Positions 37,091 through 50,345 of a stretch of 64,000 nt of DNA are shown in pieces. Origin of the DNA: Certhia americana. Taxonomy: Eukaryota > Chordata > Aves > Passeriformes > Certhiidae. Each line of letters begins with the position of its first letter. Positions within the stretch are counted from its first letter, which is position 1. The notes beneath the pieces were generated by a model. That model had not been told where the DNA came from, made no database searches, and saw nothing but the letters and a program-made list of their open reading frames with translations. A program made the translations under genes and the position numbers. The stretch lies in contig CM031860.1 in the NCBI GenBank assembly GCA_018697195.1, forward strand, positions 61,334,509-61,398,508, read 5' to 3'.

Positions 37091-38309
37091 TATAAATTTT
37101 AGAAAATAAAGGAATTGATGCTCATTAGCTACACAGTTCTCTTATTTTGGTTAAATGATTCCCTCACTTTCAATGCTATTTTGCTCCTGGCTCAGTCTTT
37201 CTCTTTTTTTTTTTTTTTTGAGTTGGTGTGTTTCTTGAGCTGGTGGGTTGTGGTCTCCCCTGACAGAATTACCTTTTACCCAAACCAAACTGATTTCAGC
37301 TCAGTTGCTTCCCTCATGGCCATAAATTCTGCATTCTCTGTGGGCACCATCAGAGACATATTTGTCTCCTCCATCTCCTCCCACAGGTCTGAGATGACAC
37401 TTGGAGAGTTAGTACAACCTTTATCTTGTCTCAAATTCTGTCATGGTGGCTGAAATTACAGTTCAAATTCCAGGTATCCATGGAGGCCTTTTTTGGGGTG
37501 GGTTTTGTAGTGTAAGTATTTATATTTTGTATGTGTTTATAGTGTTGATGCTTTAATGGGTTAGCTAATTATTGATACAAACAGTCAGGAAAATAACGAT
37601 AATTTATCCATAATGCCACCATCATAAGTAAATAAAAATTTCTTTGATCAGTCCTGAATCATCCAAGAAAATCAGTTGCAGCAGAAAGACAACAAAGAGA
37701 ATAGGATTAGCTAAGTGTTAAGCAAATATCACATATCTCCATATGGCTGACCACCATGCCAAGGGCCCACAGGAATGCCTGCAATGCAAAGCAAACTGCT
37801 GAGATCAGGTACTGGGAGAAGCAGTGACCTCTGTGGATTTAATCTCTGAATTAATTTGGTCTCAAACTACACTTGCAGGTTCTCAAGACTGAGTGCTGGA
37901 AAAACTTGTGGTGTCATTTAATCTATCCCTTTTCTTTCCACTTTTTCCAGCATCCATTTCTGCCTCACAGGTTTTTCTCTGCTTTACTCTGTGTCTCAGA
38001 GCTGAGGACTTGGGCCATAATTCCATGGCCCAACACACCTCCAAGCACAGAGGATGTTGCTGTGCATCACTGAGCTGCAGCAATTTACCCTGTGCCATGA
38101 GAAATAATGTAACTTCTGCTAACCCTCTGTACCTGTGAGCAAAGCTGAATCAATTTTCTGTACATTTGCCTTGAGGTGAGGGTGTGCATGAGGACCAGGA
38201 CAGTGATCTGGGTGAAGTGTGCCAGTTTGTTAAGCCATGACAGTTCTGTCACCTTATAATTATTGTTATGGTCACAGTTTTATTTTAAAATTTAACATCA
38301 TGTCATTAA

Positions 38310-38323
38310 ACGTCATTTGACGT
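38310..38323. repeat. CRE half-site inverted repeat
   Basis: ACGTCA and TGACGT are exact inverted copies separated by TT. They lie between direct repeats of TTTTAAAATTTAA near 38283 and 38328. Each arm matches a cAMP-response-element half site (TGACG family). Function is inference. Confidence 0.6.
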
Positions 38324-40356
38324 GCATTTTTAAAATTTAAGATCAGTTATGTAATCCCTCTTCTGACATTAAAAAAAGGTAAAGATCAAGTTCTTTTTAT
38401 CCATTCACCCCCATATGGGACTGCTGGCACCAAAACCAGTCCCCTTTGACAATAAACATTGCCTTCAGAGTCCCACTGAGGACTTGGCTCCCCATTTGGG
38501 CACCATTCTCTCTTTCCTTTTCTAAAAGATGGCAGAGAATATATTTTCCTTCTCCTCAAGTCATTCTTTTCACTTGTTCCCTTGCATGATCCCTTCCTTA
38601 TCATTAAATTGTTTTATCTTTTATCTCCTCATCACTGCCCCAGCTCACTGTTCTGCTCAATTAGCAAGATCTCCAGCAAGTAGTGTAAAAAATGTAAATA
38701 TTGAGGAGACAAAGGTGAATGTCCTTTAAGTCCTAATGGAAAGGGAAGCCTGCAAGGAAAAAGTGCAGCCCTAGAACCTGCTCTTCTTGTGTGTTGCAAA
38801 GGCTAGGACAATATCACTAAGTTTTATCTGATCCTTTGTTTAGAATTTTCCATTTGTATCATTGAAGTGAAAAACAAAAATCATGAAAACTTTTTTCTTG
38901 GAAGCTAGTTGCAGAAATTTCACCTTGATGATGATCAAACACAAATGATGCTGGATTCAGGTTACTTTCAGTCTACTTTATTTTTTTTTTTTTTTTCTCC
39001 AGATGTGCCTGAAAGCATAAAACTTCCTCCTGCACTAGTGAGCTGAATGTATTTTCAGTTCAAAATCTTCCCCACCCATCAATCTCCACACATCAACCTG
39101 CCAATCCAGATCCCTTTGCAGCATGCTCAGTCACTTGTTAAAATGTTCTGTCATTTTTTATGGAAGCTGGCAGCTACAAGAGCTTCGTATGTCTGATGCC
39201 AATGTTCATGTGAACCAAACCTTTCATTTGCAATTTATCTTATTTGTAGATCTAAACTGATCACAGGCAAAGACCAGAAGACACTGAATATTGTTCTGAT
39301 TAGTTTTGGGTCACAAACCTTATGCCCACCTTCCTTCTGCTCCTCAGAACAAGTCAGGAACTTGCACTTTTTGGCCTGTCTTGTGATTCAAGATATAATA
39401 ATTTGTTTTTAAGGAGAAGATGAGAAAATCTGTGGGAGGTGATGGTCTCCTGAGGAGTGGTGAGGGCTGCTTGAAATTTCAATACATCCAGATCTGATTT
39501 AGTTTGAGATCAATCTCAAAAACAATGAAGGCAATGTTTATGTAAGTGGAACTACTATGCAGTGCAACTGAATTACCACCAGTTTTGCCATATGAGCTTC
39601 AAGGACAGGGGGTTAATTCCAGGTAAGTGGTGGAAGGTCTGAAGAGATTCATTCACTGAGAAATGTCTCCGTGTCACAGCACCAGGAGCACTGGTTTTGG
39701 GGTTTATCACAGCTGGGGAGTAGAGAAACATTCACTGTTTAGGGCATCAAGGCATTGTACCATGGGCAGGTTGATACCAGGCTGCAGGAGGACAATAAAA
39801 AGCACATTTCAAAGGCAGAAGTCTGAACCAGGAGTGGAACAAGTACTTGTCTGTCCTTGGTGAGATGCTGGATGGCTGAAAATTGGGCCAGATCCAGATG
39901 TGGTGTATTTATGGAACTGATTTTCTCCATCTGGTCAGACAGTTCAGCTCTGCTTCCACTGAAGTCCAGATCCCTTGCCTCAACCCAAACAGTGAGTTAT
40001 TTTTAGATTGCATGGATTCAGTCTGCAAGAAAGTGGGGATGATAGTCCTAAATCCCTCAAGCATTCCCTGACATCTTCTCAAATCCCTAAGAGGCTGTAA
40101 AACTCAGATTTTGCCAACCTGTTGTATCTTGGCTGAAAGTCCTCTGTACAGCCAAGAAGAGGAAGGGGATGATGCATCTCACACATGGTAACATGTTGCA
40201 GTCCCCCTGAGGCTTGAACAGAACATGGGCCATCTGGATTTTTGTAATGTAAAGTTCAATTAAAATGTTTTGATGTTAAGCACATGCCATTTTTGAGGAT
40301 ACAATTTTTTTCTCCCCAGCTTTCCATTTCTCTCTATTCTGTTAGAAACAAGAAAA

Positions 40357-40371
40357 AGAGAGAGAGAGAGG
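40357..40371. repeat. (AG)n microsatellite
   Basis: About seven AG dinucleotides in an A-rich context. Confidence 0.85.
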
Positions 40372-40492
40372 AAGTTATAAATATTTCAAATGCAATTCCA
40401 TATGGCTTCTATCGTCACACTAATATGCATTTAGGAATTATTCATTTTTTAATAGAGAAAAGCAATTGAAATATGAATCTTTCCCTTATAAG

Positions 40493-40969
40493 TTAGGAAA
40501 ATAAACTTTGGAAATATAGGTGACTTTCTAGATCTGTGTGTTGGAGACTGATGTGAAGAAGGAGACTTCTGTCACTGAACAAACCTCTACAGGTGAAATT
40601 GTCCATATTTATTCCTCCTGGGTCAAACTTTTTAGCTGACAGCTCCAGGACCATTGGTAAGTAGTTAGAAAAGCCAGTGTCCCCGCAGTTGTCTTGGAAT
40701 TTCCACATAATGACCTGCATGAAAATGAATATACTGATCTGCAAACCAGTAAAAAAATGGTGAAAAAATTTCCCCCTCCAAAACAAAGTGGTGAAAAACC
40801 TTTGCTCAAAACACCTTCCCCTTATTGTATGGCCACATCCCAGTGGAAGGTGGGTTTGGAAAACACTGCCTTGAAAGGATCTTTGTGAGGAGCATGTGGC
40901 ACCTTCAACAAAATTCTTTTGCTGCCAAGAATGACAGCTGTCTTTGCTGGAAGCACTTGGGACAAACAC
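40493..40969 (-). CDS. 158-codon ORF of unknown meaning, doubtful gene
   Basis: This is the second longest frame in the window. The translation has a Phe/Ile-rich hydrophobic stretch around residues 67-90, a few cysteines, and a C-terminal part that looks less low-complexity than other frames here. I recognise no family. Splice sites, promoter and polyadenylation signal are not apparent. A frame of this length is expected roughly once per window by chance at this base composition, so it is probably fortuitous. A decayed transposon or viral fragment is an alternative. Confidence 0.1.
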   Translation of the reverse strand: MFVPSASSKDSCHSWQQKNFVEGATCSSQRSFQGSVFQTHLPLGCGHTIRGRCFEQRFFTTLFWRGKFFHHFFTGLQISIFIFMQVIMWKFQDNCGDTGFSNYLPMVLELSAKKFDPGGINMDNFTCRGLFSDRSLLLHISLQHTDLESHLYFQSLFS

Positions 40970-41111
40970 TTAGAGGTCTCTTGGTATAAGGAAAGAGAAA
41001 TGGGCAAAATGCTCTGGCTGGTTCACTAGTTTTTTATTTTGTTGGCTTGTTGTTCATGATTGGGGATCTGAAATATTGTGGGTGCCAACAAGACAACATT
41101 TCCCTTTCACA

Positions 41112-41262
41112 CCCCATCCCTGGAAGTGTCCAAGGCCAGGCTGGATGGGGCTTGGAGCAACCTGGGCTAGTGGAAGTTATCCCTGTCCATGGCAGGGGAT
41201 TGGAACTGGCAGGTCTTTAAAGACCCTTCCAAACCAAACATTTTGTGATTCTGTGATTCTCC
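41112..41262 (+). mobile_element. CR1 LINE 3' fragment with octamer tail
   Basis: A plus-orientation CR1 3' end of about 150 bp: 'tccctggaagtgtccaaggc', 'caggctggatggggcttgga', 'tgtccatggcaggggattgg', 'cccttccaaaccaaac' and 'ttgtgattctgtgattctc', which is the direct octamer repeat. It is well preserved. Confidence 0.94.
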
Positions 41263-42907
41263 TGAGGACCTCCTCTGGTGTCTGTGTGTGCAAATCCATT
41301 TTAACAGGGGTTTTCTGCTTGGTGTCACTGCATGACTGACCCCACTGCTGTGCTGAACAAAGCTGTGGCTCTGTGAGTAGAAGCACAGGCAAAGGACAAA
41401 GTGAGGTGCTCTCAATCCAATGAATTTAGGCCAGGTTTACAGCCCCAGTCCCGAGGCTGTGCTTACTTCACCCCATAGATCAAGCAGACACTTCAGATGT
41501 GCTGTAGGAGCATGCTGAACTTTGGATGTACCGTGTGATTTTATTGCATGCAAGCTAGAATGGTTTTAAGAGTCAAATCCCCATCTCACTTAAATTGGCA
41601 GGATGTTATAAATCGTTCCATAGTTTAGTACTCTGAAGCTGCTTTCTTTATATTGATGAAGAAGGACTGTCACATTCATGCAGAACCTGTTTCTGTTAAT
41701 CAGTTCATTGCTGTTAACTGGGGCAAACCTCATGCCCACTCAGTGTGGGCATGGATTTCATTTGTTTGTAAAGCATTCTGGAGAACTAGATGAGAGACCT
41801 GTTTGGAATCTAGCCCAAGCTGATATACTGTCTAATTTCCCCTGGTCCAAAACACCTCTATTTGGCACTCCATGTTTTTGGGGAATACCCTCACATCTTT
41901 TCCTGAAATGTGGATTTCAGGTCATGTCTGCCAACTCTGAATTTTTCAGTGATTTGATGGGTGCCAACAGAGCATTAAAAAATAAATAAATCAATATGTA
42001 CATTGCTTATTTTCCCTGGAGGGCCAAATATAATGAGCACCAGCTTCATCTCCGAGAGAAGCAACACAATTCCCTTATAATTGAATGTAAGTTGCACTGC
42101 TCATGACACAACTTCCAAAATGTGCTTGGAAATGGCTTCCATGGGAAGTCATTAAAGCTTAGCTTAAGCAGATGAGTATTACTGTGGAAATTAAGAGGAT
42201 TATTCATGTACTTACAGATAAATGAATGCATAAATTCTGGCAAGATTGAAGTCTTTGAGTTTACGTTAAAGTGAAAAAAAAAGTAACAAATGTCACCTAC
42301 TTTTTGTTTTGCTTACATTTTATACCAAGATGGTAAGCCCACTATAAAAAAATAGAGTGCTTGAGTGAGTATATGGGATTATTTATATTGCCTTTCATAG
42401 ACTTTTTAATTGCTTCAAATAGCATTAGGGTGCAGGTAATTCTTGGTTTAAATTCCCAAGTTAAAGAACCCTGGAAAACATTGCAGTTTGAATCCCAAAT
42501 GTTCTACATTCCTCAAGAAAATGTCTTCCCCGGACACATCTGGGATGCAACGCTTTATTTACGTTGATTGATCTTGGATTATTGCAGAACACCCAGATTT
42601 ATTCAAACTACATGGAATGCTAAAAGATAATTAGTGATCCAGATTGAGAGAGGTCAATGAAACAGTCTGAGAACAGTTTTCTTTCTTCATTAAATATGAA
42701 AAGCATCTGTGCTGGTTCAAAAGATGCTCAAAGTTTGATTTTGACACCTACTGATCAGTCAGAGAGATTTGAAATTATCTGGGAATCACTGCTTTTGTTT
42801 ATGTGCTGCTATATGATCGAGGTGCTATTGCTTATAGTTTAGTACTTGATTTAAACTCAGGTGTCATGGAAAGATAAAAGGAAGGATGAAAGGGAAAGCA
42901 AAACTGT
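41263..42907. other. Unique non-coding DNA
   Basis: No gene or repeat was recognised. The 103-codon plus frame at 41678-41989 has no domain. Confidence 0.55.
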
Positions 42908-43040
42908 GAATCACAGAATGGGTTGGGTTGTAAGGGAGTTTAAAAATCTTGTTCCAGCCTCCTGGCATGGGCATGAACACTTTACACTACACAAGGTTTT
43001 TCAGAGCCCCATCCAGCTTGGTCTTTAACACTGAAAATTG
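42908..43040 (-). mobile_element. CR1 LINE 3' fragment
   Basis: A short minus-strand CR1 copy. 'gaatcacagaatgggttggg' is the terminal block, then 'aaaaatcttgttccagcctc', 'ctggcatgggcatgaac' and 'agccccatccagcttggtct'. It is diverged and truncated at about 130 bp. Confidence 0.87.
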
Positions 43041-45650
43041 ACAAATGACCCCTTCTTCCCCCAAAATCCAGTGCCGGAACAAAGAACCTACCACAGGAGA
43101 TTGTTTCTTGTTTGTGCCTGTTTTGTTTTGTTGTTTTGGTTTTATTAGTTTTTATCAGGAACCCCTAATAATAGAATATAGATTACAGTAATATTAAGAA
43201 TTTTGAGTCTTGACATCAAGGAAATGAACACTGAGACAGATAAATGAGCAGAGAGAGATATTATTACATATACAACACTTTAAAACCACTAAGTAGAAAA
43301 CCCTGGACTAGCTGTATTAAACCTCTCATTCCTTTACCTGTGGAAATGAAGTAATCAAATCTCTTTCAGAGAGAAAGCTCACATTAGCTATGCCACAGTG
43401 TTGGGAAACAGGTATGAGAGTGAAAATGACCTTAAGTCTAAATACTCCTTCCCAGCATCATGATATGCTGTACTGAAATCAACTCTATCTTTTGGAAAAT
43501 AAAATGAAAACCCAAATGGAGAGCAGCACCCTGCAAGTTTAGTTCTAGATACAGAAAGGACAAGATCATATTTTAATCCATCACCAGAGGGCTACATCCT
43601 CTCTGCAGTTTTGTTTTAGTTATAAGAACACATTAGCTACATCTTAAAGGGAAAGGAATGTTCTTTTTTTCCTCTCCATATTATTCATTATTATTCATAA
43701 AATAAGTGATTCTGATTGAAGATTTTTACTTTTATTTCTAGTGTCTCTTGCTGCTTTCTCAGCTCTGAAAATCTTAATTTGTTGAGAATGGAATTGGAAG
43801 AATTGTAGGTATGAAAGAATAAAATTTTGGAAACATTGCAGATATTCTGAAGTCCTTTAAAATCAACCAGCATCTGAATGTCCAACTTGATACGCAGGAG
43901 TATTTCACTTTATGTCTAGAATCATAAAATTGCCACATCATATCCTTCTATAAAAGACATTTTCTGTGTTTGACACCATCCTGATGTGATCAGGTAAAAA
44001 CCAACAGGAGTCAGAAAATCCTGGGGGTTCTCTACACAACCTCTCTCTTCTGGGAGAGAGGTTTCTGCTTTATGGACAACAATTCCAGAGTGTGATATGG
44101 TGTTAGCAACTGAAGTAAAATGAAAATGACAGAAATTATAATAGAAAAATGCTGGACCACTCAGAAAACATCAGAACTCACTGGGAAGATGAAAAAGAAA
44201 TATTCACCAATGAAGAAGAAAATTCCACCCTGGGAATATTAAGGACCAGTCCCAGTCCAAGAAGCAGTTTTGGGCTAGTGCAGTGGTTTAGCTCCAAGTT
44301 ACCCAGGCTGCTGGGGTACAATTATTGCCAAAATCCCAGCAGCTTTTTCTCCAAAAGAGCAGCCAGTGCCAAAGCTCACCGTGCTCACGTGCCTGGGCTG
44401 CCAGACATTTCTTTTCTCAGGGATGCTGCTTGTCATGCTGGGGTTTTTCATCCCACCACAGGAGCCTGCTTTTCACCCACTGCCAGAGGCAGAACTCTCC
44501 AAATCTTGTGGAGAGACCACCTGAGGGAAGGAGTCCCTCAGTCCCCCACAAAGGTCCTTGCATGCACAGGGATGAGAGGATGAAGATTTGATTTTTTTCT
44601 CTGCCTCAGATGTCGGAGCAGCTGCTTTGAGGCTGTTTTATCCTCTGAAGGAACATTCTGTCTCAGCAAGTGGAGAAAGGAAAAGAGAGATCTTACACCG
44701 TGATAATTACTTGAGCAAAAATAAACACACATATGGTGTGACATTTTCCTAATGCTCGGATCCTATTTGGAAGCAAATGTATTAATTAAAGGGGGGAGTA
44801 GAAAGGGGAAAAACAAACAATCTCTGAGTCATGAGAACATGACAAGCTGTCCTTTGAAAATGTTATTTTTATTTTTCATTGACACTGCTGTTAATTTATT
44901 AGGTTTAATAGTGTGTGCTTTCTTATTTGTTGTTCAAAAGCAACAATTTTCTTCCTCGTTGCATTTCTGTTGCAATGGTTCAGTTTTGTTTATTTTTATA
45001 GACAGTGCTGAGCTAAGAAGAAAATTCACCCCCAGATAAGGGGCTATATCAATGTCTTTTTGTCCTTGAAGCTCTCAAAAGCTGATGTTAAACTTTCCCT
45101 GGTCTCATAAAAGATGTGATTCAGCTTTAGAGGCAGGGCAGATATGAAATTCTCTTTGTTACCCTTTGATGGTAAAATTCTCTTTTTATTTAAGACATGC
45201 TGCACTTGTGCTTAGGCTTCAGATGAGAACATCTTTGACAATTGTCTTCAAGAATTAGAGGTAGAAATGCAGAGTGCAATCCAGAAATTACCATTTCAGC
45301 AAATACAGTGTTGATGCAGCAGTAATTAAGCAGAAACAAATCTTTAAAGACTAAACTTCACACAGAAAAAATAAAAAGCGAAAAGGATAAAAATCAAATT
45401 TCTTCCCAACAGGGTACATAAACAGGCACTCAAGGAGGTCTCCTGGGGTTTTCTTATTGCTGCTGTTCTTCACATGACTCTCCTTCTAGTTGTACAGAAG
45501 GGAAAAGCCATATACTGAGCTTTTAGTACCCACAGCCTTTTATATTTTGCAAGCTTTTATAACTGGCTTTGTAACTATTGGTCCACAATATTAAAATTAA
45601 AACCTTTGGAAAGAACACAGTAATAGCTGGGTTGTTTTTTTGGTTTTATT

Positions 45651-45661
45651 TTTTTGTTTTG

Positions 45662-45692
<31 letters not shown>

Positions 45693-45694
45693 TT
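45651..45694. repeat. (GTTTT)n microsatellite
   Basis: About seven GTTTT units in a T-rich field. The downstream GGTT and T6G4 runs (to 45763) make the whole 45.63-45.77 kb block a long G/T-only tract on the plus strand. Confidence 0.92.
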
Positions 45695-45734
45695 AATTTA
45701 TTTTTGTTTGGTTGGTTGGTTTCGGTTTTTTTTA

Positions 45735-45763
45735 GTTTTTTGGGGTTTTTTGGGGTTTTTTTA
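45735..45763. repeat. Two-unit T6G4 tract
   Basis: Two GGGG runs are separated by T6 and flanked by T runs. The pattern resembles ciliate-type telomeric repeats by coincidence. Two G4 runs alone do not complete an intramolecular quadruplex. Confidence 0.8.
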
Positions 45764-48700
45764 TGTTCAGTAGTTTCCTACTCTCTTCTGTGAAGATTTT
45801 CCTTGTAGAAGTGTTTTAATTCCCCAGAAATGTAAAACAGTTCAGTTTTATATTTTTCATTTTCCACTTCACCTCTTTATTTTCACCCCCGTCTTCTCTT
45901 CTTTCTCAAAAGCAAAACAAGGAGATGAAAATAAATAGTATTACACCTGTAGATGCTGGAGGGAAAAACAAAATGCTAAAAAGCTGTTTTGTGTTTTTAT
46001 TTAAATATGAAACCCCATTAGCAAATAATGACTTTCTAGAGGAGAAATTTCCCTTTAGGAAAGTACAACTTTAAGCTGAAAATATTTTAAATGTTAGCTT
46101 TAATCAGTTCTTGAAATAAATGCCATGTTTCAATCTAAAAGAATGTTTTATTCCCATTCCCTTGTAATTTCAGAAAATGTACTAACTATAAGGCATCATG
46201 AAATAAATCATGATATGTTTCAGTCAATTATATGTTGTAATAAAAACCCTGTAAGTGTTTTGAATCATGGCTGTTGTGTTCTTTCAGAAGATCTCTCAAA
46301 CTTCTTCCCTAATCTGTGGAGCAGTTCACTCTCAGCACATTTTTCAATCTATTCACTCCTGCAGAAGCCATCTGGTTCTCAACTCAGTCTTTCTCATGAT
46401 TTTTTTTTTTAATTTCTCCCACTTCTAAGAATCTTAAGCTAATAAAGACTTTTTAAAATATAGATTTGGGATTGTTAAAGTACAATGCACGTTTATGGAA
46501 AAAAAAAATTAGTTGGAACAATTTTTCAGATTTTCAACTCTTTTTTCAAAAAAACCCAACAAAACAAAAACCCTCCAGTTTTCATTTGTATTTCCCCCTA
46601 TTTCTTCTGTATTCTTTGTATTTTGTTTCCATCCCAGCTGGAATATATAGATAAAGATGTAATATAGAGTGGAGTGCTATTTTAGGTGCAGGTTCCCTGG
46701 CACTTGTTTGTTCCCCTACTTTGGTTTTTGGACACTACTTCAACCTCACTAACTTTCTGCCTGACATTGCCAAAAGCATCAGCATTAACGAGGGAAAGGA
46801 ACAAATTTTGTCTTTATGGGATTTGTTGGGTTGAGTGTCCTGAAAAGGAGAGAAGGAGATTTCCTGGCAAGGAAAATGCCAAAGTTCTTGTCCCTTCCTA
46901 CTCAGCTGAAGATGCCATGATTGGTTTTTGCTGCCTGGATGGGATTCTGGTGGTTACTCTGCTGGATCATAACAAATGGGGAATATATTCTCTTACGGTC
47001 CCATTTTTCACTTCCAATCTATTTTTTTTTTCCATTTCTAAACCTAAAAAGTCTTAATGAGCTACACAGAGAAAGAGTGGCAAATCCTTCCTCTCACAAA
47101 AAATTGCAATCAAGAGGCAACTAATGCACTTCATGTTAAATATATTAGGTCATCTTTATCTTATTAAAGAGGAATTAAAAAAAAAAATAAAAGCAGCTGA
47201 AGTAGAGATTTGGCTTTGAATTTCTCTCCTTACATATTAAATGGATATGATTAGGGTCCATGCTGGGTTATCATCCTACAGAACTTCCTTTCAGTGGATC
47301 AAATGTGAGGGACCTGAGATGACAGCACAGTCCTGGCAGAAACAGCACAGGAATTTTGGGACACAGTCCATGACAGAAATACTCAGCTTTACCTGGAACC
47401 ATCCATGGAATTCATCAGCGAGTTGAGAGTGTAAAACCTGCAAATAGGAAGGGCTGCTTGCCAGTTCTTCTAATTGCACCCCTTGTGTGTTGTTCACCCT
47501 TGCAATAGCCAACTGCTTTATAACAAAATGCCCTCAGGACTTTCTACAGTTGATTTTCTTTCCCGGGTTCTGAATTATTTATTACTTTTCCTCCACCTAC
47601 TCTCCTTCATGGTATATTTTATCATTTCTATTTTAAAAAGTGTTAAAAAAAGTCCTCAAAATATAAAAAAAAATGCAATTTGAGAGGTTAACTTGGGGTC
47701 TGCCTGTTCTCTCCAATTTCTGTGCTAGCTTTCAGCATAAAACTGGTGATTTAATATATATGAAGACATCTCTTTGGATTTCCAATGGAATTTTTAATAC
47801 CAAATAGAGACTGGCAATCAAGGATCAAAAACATGGTTCCAAGAGGCTTTTGTGCTCATTTTTCTTGTGCACAGCATAATTTTAACACTTTGTTTTTTAA
47901 CATCAGATATGAAGAACACACAGAGGAGTTTAGATTAAATCAAATGACTCTCAAAAATGGAGGATTTTGAACAACCTGACTTTTTGGAATAAATTTTTAT
48001 CAAAGTCAAAAATAAATCCAGATCTGTATATAACCAGAAGACTGACTTCTGTTTTGTCAAACACTTGCTGGCAACAGAAGGAAAACAAAGGGGGAAATCT
48101 GTTAGCAGGGGTTAAGAGTGTAAAAAGGAATAAATGAATTGTACAAGCAATGGCCAGCAGGGAAAGGAGAAACTGCTTTATTTTGCCTGTAATTGCAACT
48201 TCAACTCAAGGCACTATCAGTGTGGGGAGATTAGGTTGGGGTGTCCAATTTGACCTGTTGCCATAAGGCTAGAAGTAATATGTATACAAAACCCCACAGG
48301 ATGCTGAAAGATTGTCATTCTGGATATACCCTCCTTTAGGAAGTGAGATTCACAAAGACTTCTCCATTTAAAATATAAGCTGCTCACCTCAGGAGGCTGA
48401 GCACACCTTATTGTATATTTTTAGAGTTCTTACCATCTCAAAGGAGTTTTGTTTCTGGATTTTAAAGAGGGTCTGTTTAACTGAAAATTGATTAAACAAC
48501 AAAAGGAAAATAAATTGCAGTGCCAAGTATGAAAAATGACACATGAGTTGCATAACTGCAAAGATGAATAGCTGTGCCTGCAGGCAGGACCATTATAAAC
48601 AGCATCCTCTAGCTGGTTTCACTGGACTCTGAATTTTCCCTGTACATGATTTAAGATTAATTAAATAAGGCAAAAATGGTAGCTCTTTGGTATGAATAAT

Positions 48701-50276
48701 TGTCATGTCTTCTGAAAGTAGCTGCTGGAAAATAATTAATCATCTCTAGTTCAGTTCTTCTTCATCAGCAATTGGCTTTGTTATGAATGAAGTTCATGTG
48801 TATCATTGACTTACTCTTCTCAGTGATAATGAAGTCTCCTTCATTCAGACTAACAGATTTCTAAAATTCAATGAGGAAGCAGTATGCTAAAATTACAGCA
48901 AGACTGATTTGTGAAGTTTTCTGGAGGTGGTGGATACAGCTTCACTCGAGTGCCATCAATCATATGCAGACAGAGCTTAAACACGTTTGTTTGGAAAGAT
49001 AATGAGGCTATCCAAAAAGCAGCCATAATGACACTTAGTCTGAGGATCAAATTCAAGAAAGAAACCTGGATAACCTGATTCTCTCAAGGAAAAAACACTT
49101 CAAAAGTCACAACACTGAACACTCGAATCAATAAACACATCCACTTATTTTGTTGTGCTGTCTGTAAGATGGAGAGACCTCTGCTCAATCTGGATGTGAA
49201 GAGATCTATCCTTAATATTTGAAGCATGACTTTTTTCACTAAGAATATTGTTCAGTTAGATTGGCTGAACAGTCTTTTAAGGCCACTGTGGAGAAAAAAG
49301 CTAGTGTCAAGAGGTTTTAGCAATATTTGTGGCAACAGCTTTGATGAGCAAGTGTCCTGTCTTGTCACATAATGCAGCACACATTAAGCAAATGAGAAAA
49401 AGTATTATTCATTAGGAAGCTCTACATTCATCCTCAGTACCTGAGTTTTTTTTATAAGTCCTGAAGAGTGAATTTTGACTTTCTTCAAGACTCATGTTAA
49501 CCTGAGATATAATAATACTAATATTATCACTGGGCATTCTTGTTAGATATTACACATGAAGTGGTCCTTATGATCTGCTGCAACAGTGTCTGGATTGGCC
49601 AGTAGTTTAAGGGAAAGACAGCTCATTTATGAAAGGTTGTGTAACATATCTGGTTAAAAATATGAGTAGAAAAAAGATGAACCTTATTCAGAATGTGCTC
49701 ACAGGAGAACCTCACTTCAGGTCCTGTATAGAACAACAACCCTCCAATGTGTACAGCTCTAAATACAAAGCAGAAGAGGCTTTACTATATCCTGTGCAAG
49801 GTAGGAAGAGAAATACTTGTTTTAGATTGTAGAAAAAAGATGTGAGGTTTGCTGAATGTTCAGGGACCCTTCACCAATAAAACCAGGCATCTCAGGTGTG
49901 CTGCATGGTCTTCACTGAGACCTTTCTAATCACGTTAAAACAGACACCTGTCAGGGATCATTTAAACATCATTATCCTGTCCAGAACAGATGATGATTTA
50001 GATGGACACATGGAGATGCTTCCAGAGTAAACAACATTTTTTTTGGCTGAGCAGTTCTGGCTCCTGCCACAGATGTCTAATTGGGCAGTGAGGCCACTTT
50101 CCCATCACCTTTGTGGTTGGAAACATTTCCAAAATTATGTGGCACCCACAGCACTTTGCCTCAAGACAGCCATGACCACCCACCTCCCTTTCTCTGTGGT
50201 CTGCCATATGCCCTTCTATACTGTCAGGGAGGTCAAAAAGGAATGGAAAAGTACCTCTAGAATTAGTACACCTGGA

Positions 50277-50345
50277 ATTATAGAACAGTTTGAGTTGGAA
50301 GATCATCTAGTTCCAATCCCCCTGCTGTGGACCCTCTCCCATTGA
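50277..50345 (-). mobile_element. Very short CR1 LINE 3' fragment
   Basis: 'attatagaacagtttgagtt', 'ggaagatcatctagttccaa' and 'tccccctgctgtgg' match the terminal 60-70 bp of CR1 on the minus strand. The remainder is lost or too diverged to place. Confidence 0.7.

Larger units (their letters stand above)
37091..41111. other. Unique non-coding DNA
   Basis: T16 tracts lie at 37204-37219 and 38981-38996, and an (AG)n at 40357-40371. A 6-bp inverted repeat lies at 38310-38323 between two near-identical AT-rich direct repeats. The 158-codon minus frame at 40493-40969 is listed separately. Confidence 0.55.
43041..50276. other. Long unique AT-rich stretch without genes
   Basis: This is the longest stretch free of recognised transposons. 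The 144-codon plus frame at 44149-44583 and 123-codon plus frame at 46686-47057 have no domain. Simple sequence at 45650-45765 is listed separately. An AATAAAACCAGG block near 49876 could be a polyadenylation signal of an eroded LTR, but no termini were found. Confidence 0.5.

Noticed and set aside
37450..37480. GTTCAAATTCC as a tRNA/SINE B box
   Set aside because: No A box or cloverleaf at a suitable distance.
43915..43945. Octamer-like 'ctagaatcataaaattgcc' as a CR1 tail
   Set aside because: No adjoining CR1 body on either side.
44149..44583. 144-codon plus ORF
   Set aside because: No recognisable domain; length compatible with chance over 64 kb.
45735..45763. T6G4 units as interstitial telomere repeat
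   Set aside because: Vertebrate telomeres are TTAGGG; two units of another motif in a T-rich field are simple sequence.
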